A stretch of 16,051 bases of DNA from Candidatus Nomurabacteria bacterium (GTDB lineage: Bacteria > Patescibacteriota > Minisyncoccia > Phycocordibacterales > UBA9973): contig JADZEV010000043.1 in the NCBI GenBank assembly GCA_020850295.1, positions 1 to 16,051 on the forward strand, written 5' to 3'. Positions 7,755 through 13,729 of the stretch are shown here, piece by piece. Under the pieces are notes generated by a model, which saw only the letters and a program-made list of their open reading frames with translations, was not told where the DNA came from and did not search any database. Every line of letters begins with the position of its first letter. The first letter of the stretch is position 1. Both the position numbers and the translations under genes were made by a program.

Positions 7755-8318
7755 TTATTTCTTTAGCCAATAAGTTTTTAATGTTATCTTGTAACTCAAA
7801 CTATCTCCTAGCGACTTGTCTCCCTCAGTAAACGATACTGAAGATATATCTACCAATCTTAAATTTTGTTCAAGATCTGCTATAAAAGAAAGAAAGTTTT
7901 TATATTGACCTGTTGTTGTGAAAGACATTGTGAACTCACCGTAAGGCTTTTGAGAAACATTTTGTTGAACATCTGGTTTGGCTTGAGGGTCTGTTTTTGC
8001 GGCATCATATTCAACATTTCTAAGAGAAGACATGCCGTTTTTTGTTGCGAGTGAATCAATCTGTATTATAAGTCTGATATTATCAACTGTATCAGGAAGA
8101 AGTATCTTAAGATTATCTAAGTCTTTTTTAGAAATACTATTATATTTTGCTATTAGCTCTTCTCTTGACTGTTTAAGTCTTTCTGCTGTTGCAAGTCTGC
8201 TGTCAAAACTTGAAACATCTTTTCTCATAGCTTGTAAATCTTTATATCTAGGTATAACAAAAATGACAAAAGCACCTACAGATACAGCTATTACAAATAA
8301 TAAGAAAAATTGTCTCAT
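7755..8318 (-). CDS. pilO: Type IV pilus alignment protein, PilO-like
   Basis: A 187-aa bitopic protein: membrane helix at about 3-23, a charged coiled coil (about 25-65, with a SRLATAERLKQSREELIAKY-like pattern), then a ferredoxin-like globular domain including KPYGEFTMSFTTTGQYKNFLSFIADLEQNLRLVDI, a typical PilO stretch. PilO pairs with PilN through coiled coils to link the cytoplasmic PilM ring to the outside. Its ATG follows the pilN stop by one nucleotide. Sequence drift is large in this family, so the call rests on layout and gene order as much as similarity. Confidence 0.88.
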   Translation of the reverse strand: MRQFFLLFVIAVSVGAFVIFVIPRYKDLQAMRKDVSSFDSRLATAERLKQSREELIAKYNSISKKDLDNLKILLPDTVDNIRLIIQIDSLATKNGMSSLRNVEYDAAKTDPQAKPDVQQNVSQKPYGEFTMSFTTTGQYKNFLSFIADLEQNLRLVDISSVSFTEGDKSLGDSLSYKITLKTYWLKK

Positions 8319-8319
8319 G

Positions 8320-8979
8320 TTATTGGGTAGTACTATTATCTAATAATACCGGATTTACTTTATTGTTCATACCATCAACAAATGCTTGGTAAGACAAATC
8401 ACTCATTGAAACATTAAATGAAAGTTTGAAGTTAACTGTTTTGGTTTTGTCATCGATTGTTAGGTTTGAAAAAACAGGATTTTTAATAAGAGTATTTGTT
8501 GAAAATGCGTCAGATTGCAAAGCTATAGTGCCATAGTTTTTTGCTGCACCTTTCATTTCAACAGAAACAGTTTGGCTTCCCTTGGTCGCCCCTTCTACTA
8601 TTGTGTAATCAAAATCTTTATATTGGACAGACTTAAGTGTAGAAGCCTCAAGAGATTTAAAAATAGGAGTTATTACTATATGGTTGTTAATAATATCCTT
8701 AACACCATTTATTCTTAGATTAAGCCTGCTCATATCAGCCACAAAATCAGTACCTATACCGTTTCTGGCTTCACTTATTGATTGTTCAAGTTTGGTTTTT
8801 TGTAGAGTTAGTTGTTTTTGATACAAAAAAACACCACCAAAAGCAACAGCTGTTCCTATCAAAGTTACACCTGCAAGTAACGAAAGCAAACCTATAGACC
8901 GATTTGAATGTCTAACAGGTGCGACACTAGAACTTATTGGTTTCTTTGGAATAAAAGATGTAGTAACAGATGGCTCCAT
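8320..8979 (-). CDS. pilN: Type IV pilus assembly protein, PilN-like
   Basis: A 219-aa bitopic protein with a cytoplasmic tail (1-28, rich in Pro/Ser/Lys), one membrane helix (about 29-52) and a coiled coil (53-75), followed by an extracytoplasmic domain with a KSVQYKDFDYTI segment. The classical short PilN N-terminal motif that grips PilM is not clearly visible, though FIPKKP near residues 9-14 could be its counterpart. Order pilM-pilN-pilO supports the identity. TGTTATACT, an extended -10 box, lies 9 nt before the ATG, so the gene may have its own near-leaderless transcript. Confidence 0.8.
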   Translation of the reverse strand: MEPSVTTSFIPKKPISSSVAPVRHSNRSIGLLSLLAGVTLIGTAVAFGGVFLYQKQLTLQKTKLEQSISEARNGIGTDFVADMSRLNLRINGVKDIINNHIVITPIFKSLEASTLKSVQYKDFDYTIVEGATKGSQTVSVEMKGAAKNYGTIALQSDAFSTNTLIKNPVFSNLTIDDKTKTVNFKLSFNVSMSDLSYQAFVDGMNNKVNPVLLDNSTTQ

Positions 8980-9033
8980 GTGTTAATAAGTATAACACTG
9001 ATTTGTTTCGATTTGTACAAGTTTTTAAGTGGA

Positions 9034-10164
9034 TTACTGAAGTTGTTTAAGTGCAAGACCAAGAGCGACAGAAAATTCTGGGCCAGTTGTTTTCAAAACT
9101 CCTTGCAAGAAAACTGGAGACTCAACTTTTGTAAACGGATCAGCTAAAACAAGTTCTGCAGAAAAACTTTGTTTAGCATATTCAAGCAAACCTTTTGTCA
9201 GAGCTCCTCCTCCTGTAAATATTATTTTACCAATATTTTTGTTATATCTTTTTTCGTAAGCCAAAATATTACTATTTATTTCTTGGAAAATATCAGACAA
9301 ATGAACTTTTATTAACTCCTCAACATTTGGGTGCTCTATATTTGGTACCAAGCCGTATTCTTTCTTTATGTTTTCAGCTTTTTCAAAAGGTATTTCTAGA
9401 GAGTGTGCGATGGCAAGCGTTATGTCTTGAGAGCCTTTATTTGCTAGTCTGAAAGTTTCAACGATACCGTGCTCGATAATAGAAAGCTTAGTCTTTGAAG
9501 CTCCAATATCTACTATCATCACCGGGAAAAGCTCTCTAGTTAAAACACTTCTGATATGACTGAAAACTTCTATTTCTAAAGACTGCATAGGCAAATCCGC
9601 CTTTTGCATAATCTCAGTATATTTAACAAGAGTCTCGTTTAAAGTAGCAACAACCAGTATTGATATTCGTGCCTCTCCTCCACTTTCTGATAGTGCGCGA
9701 CTCTCTGATCCTGAGTCTTCTCTTCTAGGGATCACATACCAGTCAAGCGACACATCGTTCATAGAAACAGGAATGAACTTCTTTGCTTCGTTTGGTATAA
9801 CTACACCAAAATCCCTTTCCTCTATGGTCGCCGGTAATTGTAAAATAAAAATAATACAAGACACCGACGGTAAACCAACAACAACATTTTTGCTGGTTAT
9901 ATGTGTTTCTGCTAAAACATCTCCGAGTGCCTTCGCTAAAGTCTGAGAATCTAGATTTGTAACTTGCCCAACAGTTCCACTCTCCCCGTACTGCCCAAGA
10001 GCTAAAGCTCCGTAGGTATCCAAAACCGCAACACCTCCCTCTCTTTTTAATTGAACTACTTTTATAGAAGAAGTACCGATATCTATACCTACAGCTAGGT
10101 TAGTTTTCTTTGTTCCAAAGAGTGAAGAGAAGAATCCCTTTACTCCGTTTAGTATACTGTCCAT
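9034..10164 (-). CDS. pilM: Type IV pilus actin-like ATPase
   Basis: Read from the ATG at 10164 (MDSILNGVKGFFSSLFG...) this is a 376-aa actin-fold protein. A longer reading to 10221 would run into comF and adds a non-conserved 19-residue tail. The nucleotide-binding motifs are AVGIDIGTSSIKVVQL (about 24-39), MIVDIGASKTKLSII (about 210-225) and IIFTGGGALTKGL. PilM forms the cytoplasmic ring that binds the PilN tail. Around residues 147-165 the protein has a serine/glutamate-rich stretch (SGSESRALSESGGEAR) that looks inserted between two conserved strands. First gene of the pilus locus; its start is 16 bp from the divergent comF gene. Confidence 0.94.
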   Translation of the reverse strand: MDSILNGVKGFFSSLFGTKKTNLAVGIDIGTSSIKVVQLKREGGVAVLDTYGALALGQYGESGTVGQVTNLDSQTLAKALGDVLAETHITSKNVVVGLPSVSCIIFILQLPATIEERDFGVVIPNEAKKFIPVSMNDVSLDWYVIPRREDSGSESRALSESGGEARISILVVATLNETLVKYTEIMQKADLPMQSLEIEVFSHIRSVLTRELFPVMIVDIGASKTKLSIIEHGIVETFRLANKGSQDITLAIAHSLEIPFEKAENIKKEYGLVPNIEHPNVEELIKVHLSDIFQEINSNILAYEKRYNKNIGKIIFTGGGALTKGLLEYAKQSFSAELVLADPFTKVESPVFLQGVLKTTGPEFSVALGLALKQLQ

Positions 10165-10180
10165 ATAACATATAGTATAA
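10165..10180. promoter_or_regulatory. 16-bp divergent intergenic gap with a two-way -10 element
   Basis: The whole gap between pilM and comF is ATAACATATAGTATAA. It contains TATAGT (10171-10176) for comF, ending 4 nt before its ATG, and on the other strand TATACT (10179-10174), ending 9 nt before the pilM ATG. Any -35 contacts must fall inside the opposite gene, and both mRNAs would be nearly leaderless. Confidence 0.4.
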
Positions 10181-10861
10181 ATGAAAAAGGTTTTATTTAC
10201 TATACAAGAGTATATTGACAAATTTCTCTTCGGCAGAAGGTGCTGTGGTTGCCAAACCCAAGGAGAAGCAATATGTCAAAACTGTTTAGAACACATACCT
10301 TTTGCAGAAGAAACAGAAAATTACGGTATTTATGGTCTCTATGACTATGGAAACCCTATAGTGAGCCATGCTATTTGGAATTTAAAATACAAACACAAAG
10401 GTCAAGAAATCAAGCTTCTAACAAAAAAATCTTCTGTATTGATGAGCGAAATAATATCAGAACACCTACAATCATCTTCACAGGAAAAAATAACACTTGT
10501 TCCAATCCCTCAGTACAAAAGAAAAACCGAAACCAGAGGCTTCAATCAAAGTTTGTTGATTGCCAAATGGTTCTCAAAAGAAATACCAAATTCAAAAGTT
10601 CTAAATATCTTAATAAAAAACAAAGACACTATCCCCCAAAGCCATCTGTCAGATAGAAAAGCTCGACAGAAAAATATCGCAAATACTATGTATGTAAAAA
10701 ATAATTATCCGCCAGCTGGCGGAAAGAGCACTATTTATATATTAGTGGACGATGTTACAACAACAGGTGCGACTTTTCTTGAAGCTATGCGAGCTTTAAA
10801 ATCGGGCGGTGCTAAAAACATTCTTTGCATTGCACTGGCGCATGGATATAAGAGAAAGTAG
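10181..10861 (+). CDS. comFC: ComF-family phosphoribosyltransferase-like competence protein
   Basis: A 226-aa protein with the ComF architecture: an N-terminal zinc finger (C21-x2-C24 and C32-x2-C35), a central PIPQYKRKTETRGFNQS block (typical ComF 'VP.p..r...RGfNq') and the PRPP-binding loop ILVDDVTTTGAT (187-198). ComFC is needed for natural transformation and is thought to act with the helicase ComFA on incoming single-stranded DNA. Its place next to a type IV pilus locus fits pilus-mediated DNA uptake. Just before the PRPP loop an in-frame GC-rich palindrome encodes PPAGG (177-181), a short insertion in an otherwise Lys/Asn-rich stretch. Confidence 0.92.
   Translation: MKKVLFTIQEYIDKFLFGRRCCGCQTQGEAICQNCLEHIPFAEETENYGIYGLYDYGNPIVSHAIWNLKYKHKGQEIKLLTKKSSVLMSEIISEHLQSSSQEKITLVPIPQYKRKTETRGFNQSLLIAKWFSKEIPNSKVLNILIKNKDTIPQSHLSDRKARQKNIANTMYVKNNYPPAGGKSTIYILVDDVTTTGATFLEAMRALKSGGAKNILCIALAHGYKRK
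10708..10723. repeat. 16-bp perfect GC-rich palindrome inside comF
   Basis: TCCGCCAGCTGGCGGA is perfectly self-complementary and stands out from the AT-rich gene around it. It is read in frame as part of Tyr-Pro-Pro-Ala-Gly-Gly. No second copy was seen in this window; only a partial resemblance occurs near 2218. Confidence 0.6.
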
Positions 10862-10963
10862 AAATTGCGGGCATCGTGGGTTCAGTACCAGGACGGTGAG
10901 GTACCGTAAAGGTGTTTTGACAGAGTTTTAAGACTTGAAATGAGGAAAGTGGGTCGGGGTCGA

Positions 10964-11776
10964 TTATTTGAAAGTTACAGTATTCTTGAAATGATCCAGA
11001 TAATATACGGGCAGTCCCGTTGTAGCGAGCTTTTCTGCTGAATATCTGTTTATTTCATCGATTGCAATCTGAGAGTTATCAAAATTGCGCATTTCGGTAC
11101 GACCAAGAACGAAACCTTTAGGCAAATTGTCTTTTAAGACGTATAGCAATTGGTCAAGGTAATATCCGAGATCGTCCAAATCTTCACCAATTGCTCCTGT
11201 GTGATATTCGATAAATACAAAACGATCTTTCAAATCAACTTTTAATTGGCTTTGCATTAAGGTAAAAATCAACAAATGTCCACCAATAACTTTTTCATCT
11301 AAGACATTCAAATCTGATTTACTATTTACAAGTGTTGTAGCATTTTCTGAAACAGGTGTACCGCTTGCAAGAAAGTTGGCAATAAACTGCCTTTCAGAAG
11401 GATTTGGGAAGTAAGATTTGATGTTTGTAAGGCCTTGACCGTAATAACAAGTAACGCCTTTAGATACCGCCATAGTGGAGAAGTGTGTGAAGTCGCTCAG
11501 GCCATAGAATACCTTTTTCGAATCAACAACTTTATTCCAATCAATTTTATTGAGAGTTTGTATGCACTTATTTCCTCCGCGAATAACCCAGATTAAATCT
11601 GCATCAGAATTGAGTGCTTTATGGAAGGATTCTACCATTTCATCAATCGTCTCAAGTCCTGAAGCAAAATCCAGAAACTCAATATTGTTTTCATTCAAAA
11701 ATGAAATCGAATCACTATACGATTTATGTTTAGTGAAATCTTCGGTTTTACATAAATTAACTAATGCGACTTTCAT
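10964..11776 (-). CDS. S66-family (LD-carboxypeptidase/MccF-like) homologue
   Basis: A 270-aa protein resembling S66 serine peptidases, which trim peptidoglycan L,D-bonds (LdcA) or cleave peptide-nucleotide antibiotics (MccF). The landmarks are IRGGN (65-69), followed by KVFYGLSDFTHFSTMAV (88-104, the family 'K.fiGySDiT.l' block), GGHLLIFTLM (165-174, usually GGNL), a Glu in FIEYHTGA (E190) and a late His in LDHFKNTVTF (H262). The expected spacing of Ser, Glu and His is kept. However, the position of the nucleophilic Ser in RGGYGSxRLL is occupied by C71 (RGGNKCIQTL). Slightly short for the family. No signal peptide, so cytoplasmic. It stands alone between comF (convergent) and the repeat-bounded island. 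A TAAAAT box lies 6 nt before the ATG. Confidence 0.75.
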   Translation of the reverse strand: MKVALVNLCKTEDFTKHKSYSDSISFLNENNIEFLDFASGLETIDEMVESFHKALNSDADLIWVIRGGNKCIQTLNKIDWNKVVDSKKVFYGLSDFTHFSTMAVSKGVTCYYGQGLTNIKSYFPNPSERQFIANFLASGTPVSENATTLVNSKSDLNVLDEKVIGGHLLIFTLMQSQLKVDLKDRFVFIEYHTGAIGEDLDDLGYYLDQLLYVLKDNLPKGFVLGRTEMRNFDNSQIAIDEINRYSAEKLATTGLPVYYLDHFKNTVTFK

Positions 11777-11789
11777 GCATTCATTTTAG

Positions 11790-11868
11790 CTTAAATATCT
11801 GTTTCTAGGTAATCGGGTCGCCCCACCCACCTAAGCATGTGGGTCATGCCGATACTAAGTTTTCTTGG
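11790..11868. other. Intergenic spacer with a small hairpin, outside the left repeat
   Basis: No gene. It holds GCCCCACCCACC (11820-11831), which recurs exactly at 12346-12357, and a short hairpin GCATG-TGGGT-CATGC (11835-11849). Both suggest that repeat-family sequence continues to the left of the part that can be matched to the right copy. Confidence 0.4.
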
Positions 11869-12067
11869 CGGTGTGTATTGGACGAAGTTCGAATGTATTT
11901 CGGGCAAAATCCGCAGGATTTTGACGAATGAATCGCGCCTCGTCCGCTCCCTTCGGTCGCGGTACAAAACCAAAAATTTCCTTACAATTCCTTTTTCGGG
12001 GGGGGGTGTGGGGGGAGCCGGCAAAAAATGGAAAGGAAAATTTTTGGTTTTGGTTCCGACGCTTCAT
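11869..12067 (+). repeat. Left copy of a roughly 200-bp inverted repeat
   Basis: From CGGTGTGTATTGG to GACGCTTCAT this stretch matches, with a few substitutions and small indels, the reverse complement of 15850-16051. The inner boundary is sharp: both copies end in GCTTCAT and then diverge. The outer boundary is unknown because the window ends in the other copy. Internal structure includes a small stem CAAAATCC-GCA-GGATTTTG (11905-11923) and a larger hairpin with a G-rich loop. Short reading frames across it have proline/glycine-rich, non-protein-like translations and are not called as genes. Confidence 0.85.
11965..12052 (+). repeat. Long imperfect hairpin with a poly-G loop inside the left repeat
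   Basis: CAAAACCAAAAATTTCCTT (11965-11983) pairs almost perfectly with AAGGAAAATTTTTGGTTTTG (12033-12052), with weaker pairing continuing inward. The loop carries a run of nine G, then TGT, then six G (11998-12015), followed by AGCCGG. The right copy preserves the same layout with one G changed to C. On the other strand the loop is C-rich. Confidence 0.65.
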
Positions 12068-12371
12068 TCCTCCAGAAAGGACTTGTATTTATATTTTAGC
12101 ATTATGGTGATATTTTGTCCGTCCTTTCCTCCGTCATTCGCGTCGGTGCGAGGCGCTCCCGTATCCGCGTTTTGTGGCAGTTCTAGCGTCCGCTCACACT
12201 TCGCAACCACCTCGCATAGGCCGTTCGCATTCGCTCACGATGCCTGCTCGGTGTTTGCTTCGTATTCGCTCCGTGGCTTCGTTTGAGTCTGTGGTAACTC
12301 TAAAAAGCGGATTGTGCTGAGGCACAAGCAAGTTTATATGTGCTTGCCCCACCCACCCAATGCGCGCACAG
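12068..12371. other. Gene-free, GC-richer spacer inside the island
   Basis: About 300 bp with no credible gene. It contains a distant inverted pair GAAAGGAC (12075-12082) and GTCCTTTC (12121-12128), many CGCTC and TTCGC-like short words between 12120 and 12290, an imperfect hairpin around GCACAAGCAAG ... GTGCTTGCC (12322-12348), and the second GCCCCACCCACC (12346-12357). Composition is clearly higher in G+C than the flanking genes. The open frames here are arginine- and proline-rich and look non-coding. Confidence 0.5.
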
Positions 12372-12395
12372 AAAACCACTTGCTAAAGCAAGTGG
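12372..12395 (-). terminator. Intrinsic terminator of the GIY-YIG/HEPN operon
   Basis: On the minus strand CCACTTGC-TTTA-GCAAGTGG forms a perfect 8-bp stem, followed directly by TTTTC. It lies 4 bp beyond the HEPN gene stop, the right place and direction to end that operon. Confidence 0.65.
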
Positions 12396-12399
12396 CTCC

Positions 12400-13257
12400 C
12401 TATTTAGATTCTTCAATAATTCTAATCATTTCACTGACTATAAATATCACACTGCAAGCTTCAATGTATGATATTTGTTCTTTATCGCCGTGACTAAACT
12501 TGTTTCTCCAATATAACATTAAACCCATATTCAGATATCTAAATCCTTCTTGCTGGGCTATATCATTTTTTGATATGAGCGGAGTTACTTTTATCTTCGG
12601 CTGGTTTGCTTCATTAAAAGTTTGAACCATTAAATCTTTACCGATGATGTCCTTTTGTCCCGTGACATCCTGAATATATTTTTCTAATTTTTCTAAAGAT
12701 TTACGAACTGATTCATTAACATAACCATCTTTATATAAACCAATACATTCAGGTAAAAGAATGGGGTGGAGAGATGCTTTTTCTAGGATCTTCTGGTATT
12801 CAATAGGCGGAGGAACAATTCGAGGTCTTTCAGTAGGTAAATTCAATTCCTCAATTTCTTTTGTGAAGTTTACTGAAAGAGATTTGAGAACATTATCTAA
12901 TTTTTGAATTTCTGGTTTTAACACAGGGTTACCTTGCTTGTGTCGTCTTTGAATGCCGAGAGAGATGTTTTCGCGTAAAATTTTATAAAAAATCTTAGGA
13001 TGATATTTCAATACATTTGTAATAAAATATGTAATCTGGTCTTTTTTATTTCCACTTTTCCAAAATTTAGACAAGCCATTTTCTTTTGCAATTTTTTGAA
13101 AACAAAAACCATTCCCAAAGCTAGTTGCTGGAATTATATTTCCAAGTAGCTCAGCAAGCGTTGAGACATCTTGAATATTTTTTGCAGTAAAAGAGCGTTT
13201 AGAAACTAATCTCTTTTTCTTATTTGCGGTTTTCTTCCTTGTCACCCTCTTTTTCAT
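12400..13257 (-). CDS. HEPN-domain protein, TIGR02391/Ymh-like
   Basis: A 285-aa protein with three visible parts. Residues 1-21 are a Lys/Arg-rich tail, likely nucleic-acid binding. Residues 28-145 form an alpha-helical domain (LAELLGNIIPATSFGNGFCFQKIA ... KYHPKIFYKI ... GIQRRHKQGNPVL). Residues 160-285 match the TIGR02391/Ymh pattern, with HPILLPECIGLYKDGYVNESVRKSLEKLEKYIQDVTG, GKDLM, and a final EGFRYLNMGLMLYWRNKFSH. The last six residues (R251-H256) are the R-x4-H signature of HEPN ribonucleases. The protein could be an RNase toxin or abortive-infection effector. That is inference from the superfamily, whose members of this branch are poorly characterised. It starts 2 nt after the GIY-YIG gene and is its operon partner. 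Confidence 0.8.
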   Translation of the reverse strand: MKKRVTRKKTANKKKRLVSKRSFTAKNIQDVSTLAELLGNIIPATSFGNGFCFQKIAKENGLSKFWKSGNKKDQITYFITNVLKYHPKIFYKILRENISLGIQRRHKQGNPVLKPEIQKLDNVLKSLSVNFTKEIEELNLPTERPRIVPPPIEYQKILEKASLHPILLPECIGLYKDGYVNESVRKSLEKLEKYIQDVTGQKDIIGKDLMVQTFNEANQPKIKVTPLISKNDIAQQEGFRYLNMGLMLYWRNKFSHGDKEQISYIEACSVIFIVSEMIRIIEESK

Positions 13258-13259
13258 GA

Positions 13260-13619
13260 CTATTCAAAATTTATCTCAATGGCACTTACATCAGGTATCC
13301 TTTCTACACACTTCGGTTGATATTTCTCGTATAATGCTACTTCTGCTCCATCTCTACCACTTTGGGTAGATATTGAACATGCACGAAAATAGCACTTATG
13401 ACTTTTCAAAAAACTATTACAGCAGGAGTTAGTCTCTGAGCCTGCCAAATGTTGCCCCAATCTTTCTTTTAAATTTTCTGCCTGTCCAACATAGTGAACA
13501 TAATAAGAATTATTTGTTTGATCGTGATGAGAAATACGATAAACTCCAGAAACATTATCTTTTATGCGATTCACCCCTGCTTGATCTAGGGGGATTAGTT
13601 CTGTCCAAGTTACTTGCAT
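13260..13619 (-). CDS. Small GIY-YIG nuclease-like protein
   Basis: A 119-aa protein that is essentially one GIY-YIG domain. GVYRI (25-29) and HYVGQAENLKERL (42-54) give the two signature tyrosines (Y27, Y43) and the helix Arg (R53). H57 follows, and E93 in AEVALYEKYQP is the likely metal-binding Glu. All catalytic positions are therefore present. Seven cysteines and histidines between 57 and 81 (including CC at 66-67 and C76, C81) are unusual for the domain and might bind metal. No DNA-recognition domain is attached, so target choice must come from elsewhere. It is first in a two-gene operon with the HEPN protein and transcribed away from the LexA-methyltransferase gene from a shared, overlapping promoter region. 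Confidence 0.82.
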   Translation of the reverse strand: MQVTWTELIPLDQAGVNRIKDNVSGVYRISHHDQTNNSYYVHYVGQAENLKERLGQHLAGSETNSCCNSFLKSHKCYFRACSISTQSGRDGAEVALYEKYQPKCVERIPDVSAIEINFE

Positions 13620-13661
13620 ATAATTTATAAAGGTTAATTAATAATTGTGGATAACTAAGTT

Positions 13662-13722
13662 TAGACTTTCTAGTCTTGTTCTAGTATAATAGAATTATAT
13701 AAATTAGAATATTATTAGTCAA
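13662..13722. promoter_or_regulatory. Interlocked divergent promoters with two operator-like palindromes
   Basis: Forward promoter for the fusion gene: TAGACT (13662-13667), 17-bp spacer, TATAAT (13685-13690), start near 13697. Reverse promoter for GIY-YIG/HEPN: TTGACT (13722-13717), 17-bp spacer, TATAAT (13699-13694), start near 13687. The two -10 boxes form the perfect mirror TATAAT-AGA-ATTATA, so RNA polymerase can occupy only one at a time. AGACT-TTCT-AGTCT (13663-13676) overlaps the forward -35 and resembles the GACT/AGTC half-sites reported for restriction-modification controller proteins. TTCTA-N6-TAGAA (13679-13694) is centred on the forward -10 and is a candidate LexA-type operator. 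TTCTAGT also occurs twice, 11 bp apart (13668 and 13679). Confidence 0.65.
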
Positions 13723-13729
13723 TATATTT

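Noticed and set aside
10165..10221. A longer pilM start at 10221
   Set aside because: It would overlap the start of divergent comF, adds 19 residues with no family similarity, and the ATG at 10164 gives the usual PilM N-terminus.
10862..10963. Possible tRNA-like or terminator element between comF and the S66 gene (GGGTTCAGTACC, and ACGGT-GAGGT-ACCGT)
   Set aside because: No cloverleaf can be built around the GGTTC-like word, and the 5-bp stem has no T-run in either direction. Nothing firm in this gap.
11791..12379. Several open frames on both strands across the left repeat and spacer
   Set aside because: Their translations are Pro/Gly/Arg-rich and change with the repeat structure, they overlap one another, and they show no domain or start context. 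They are best explained as open frames in GC-rich repeat DNA.
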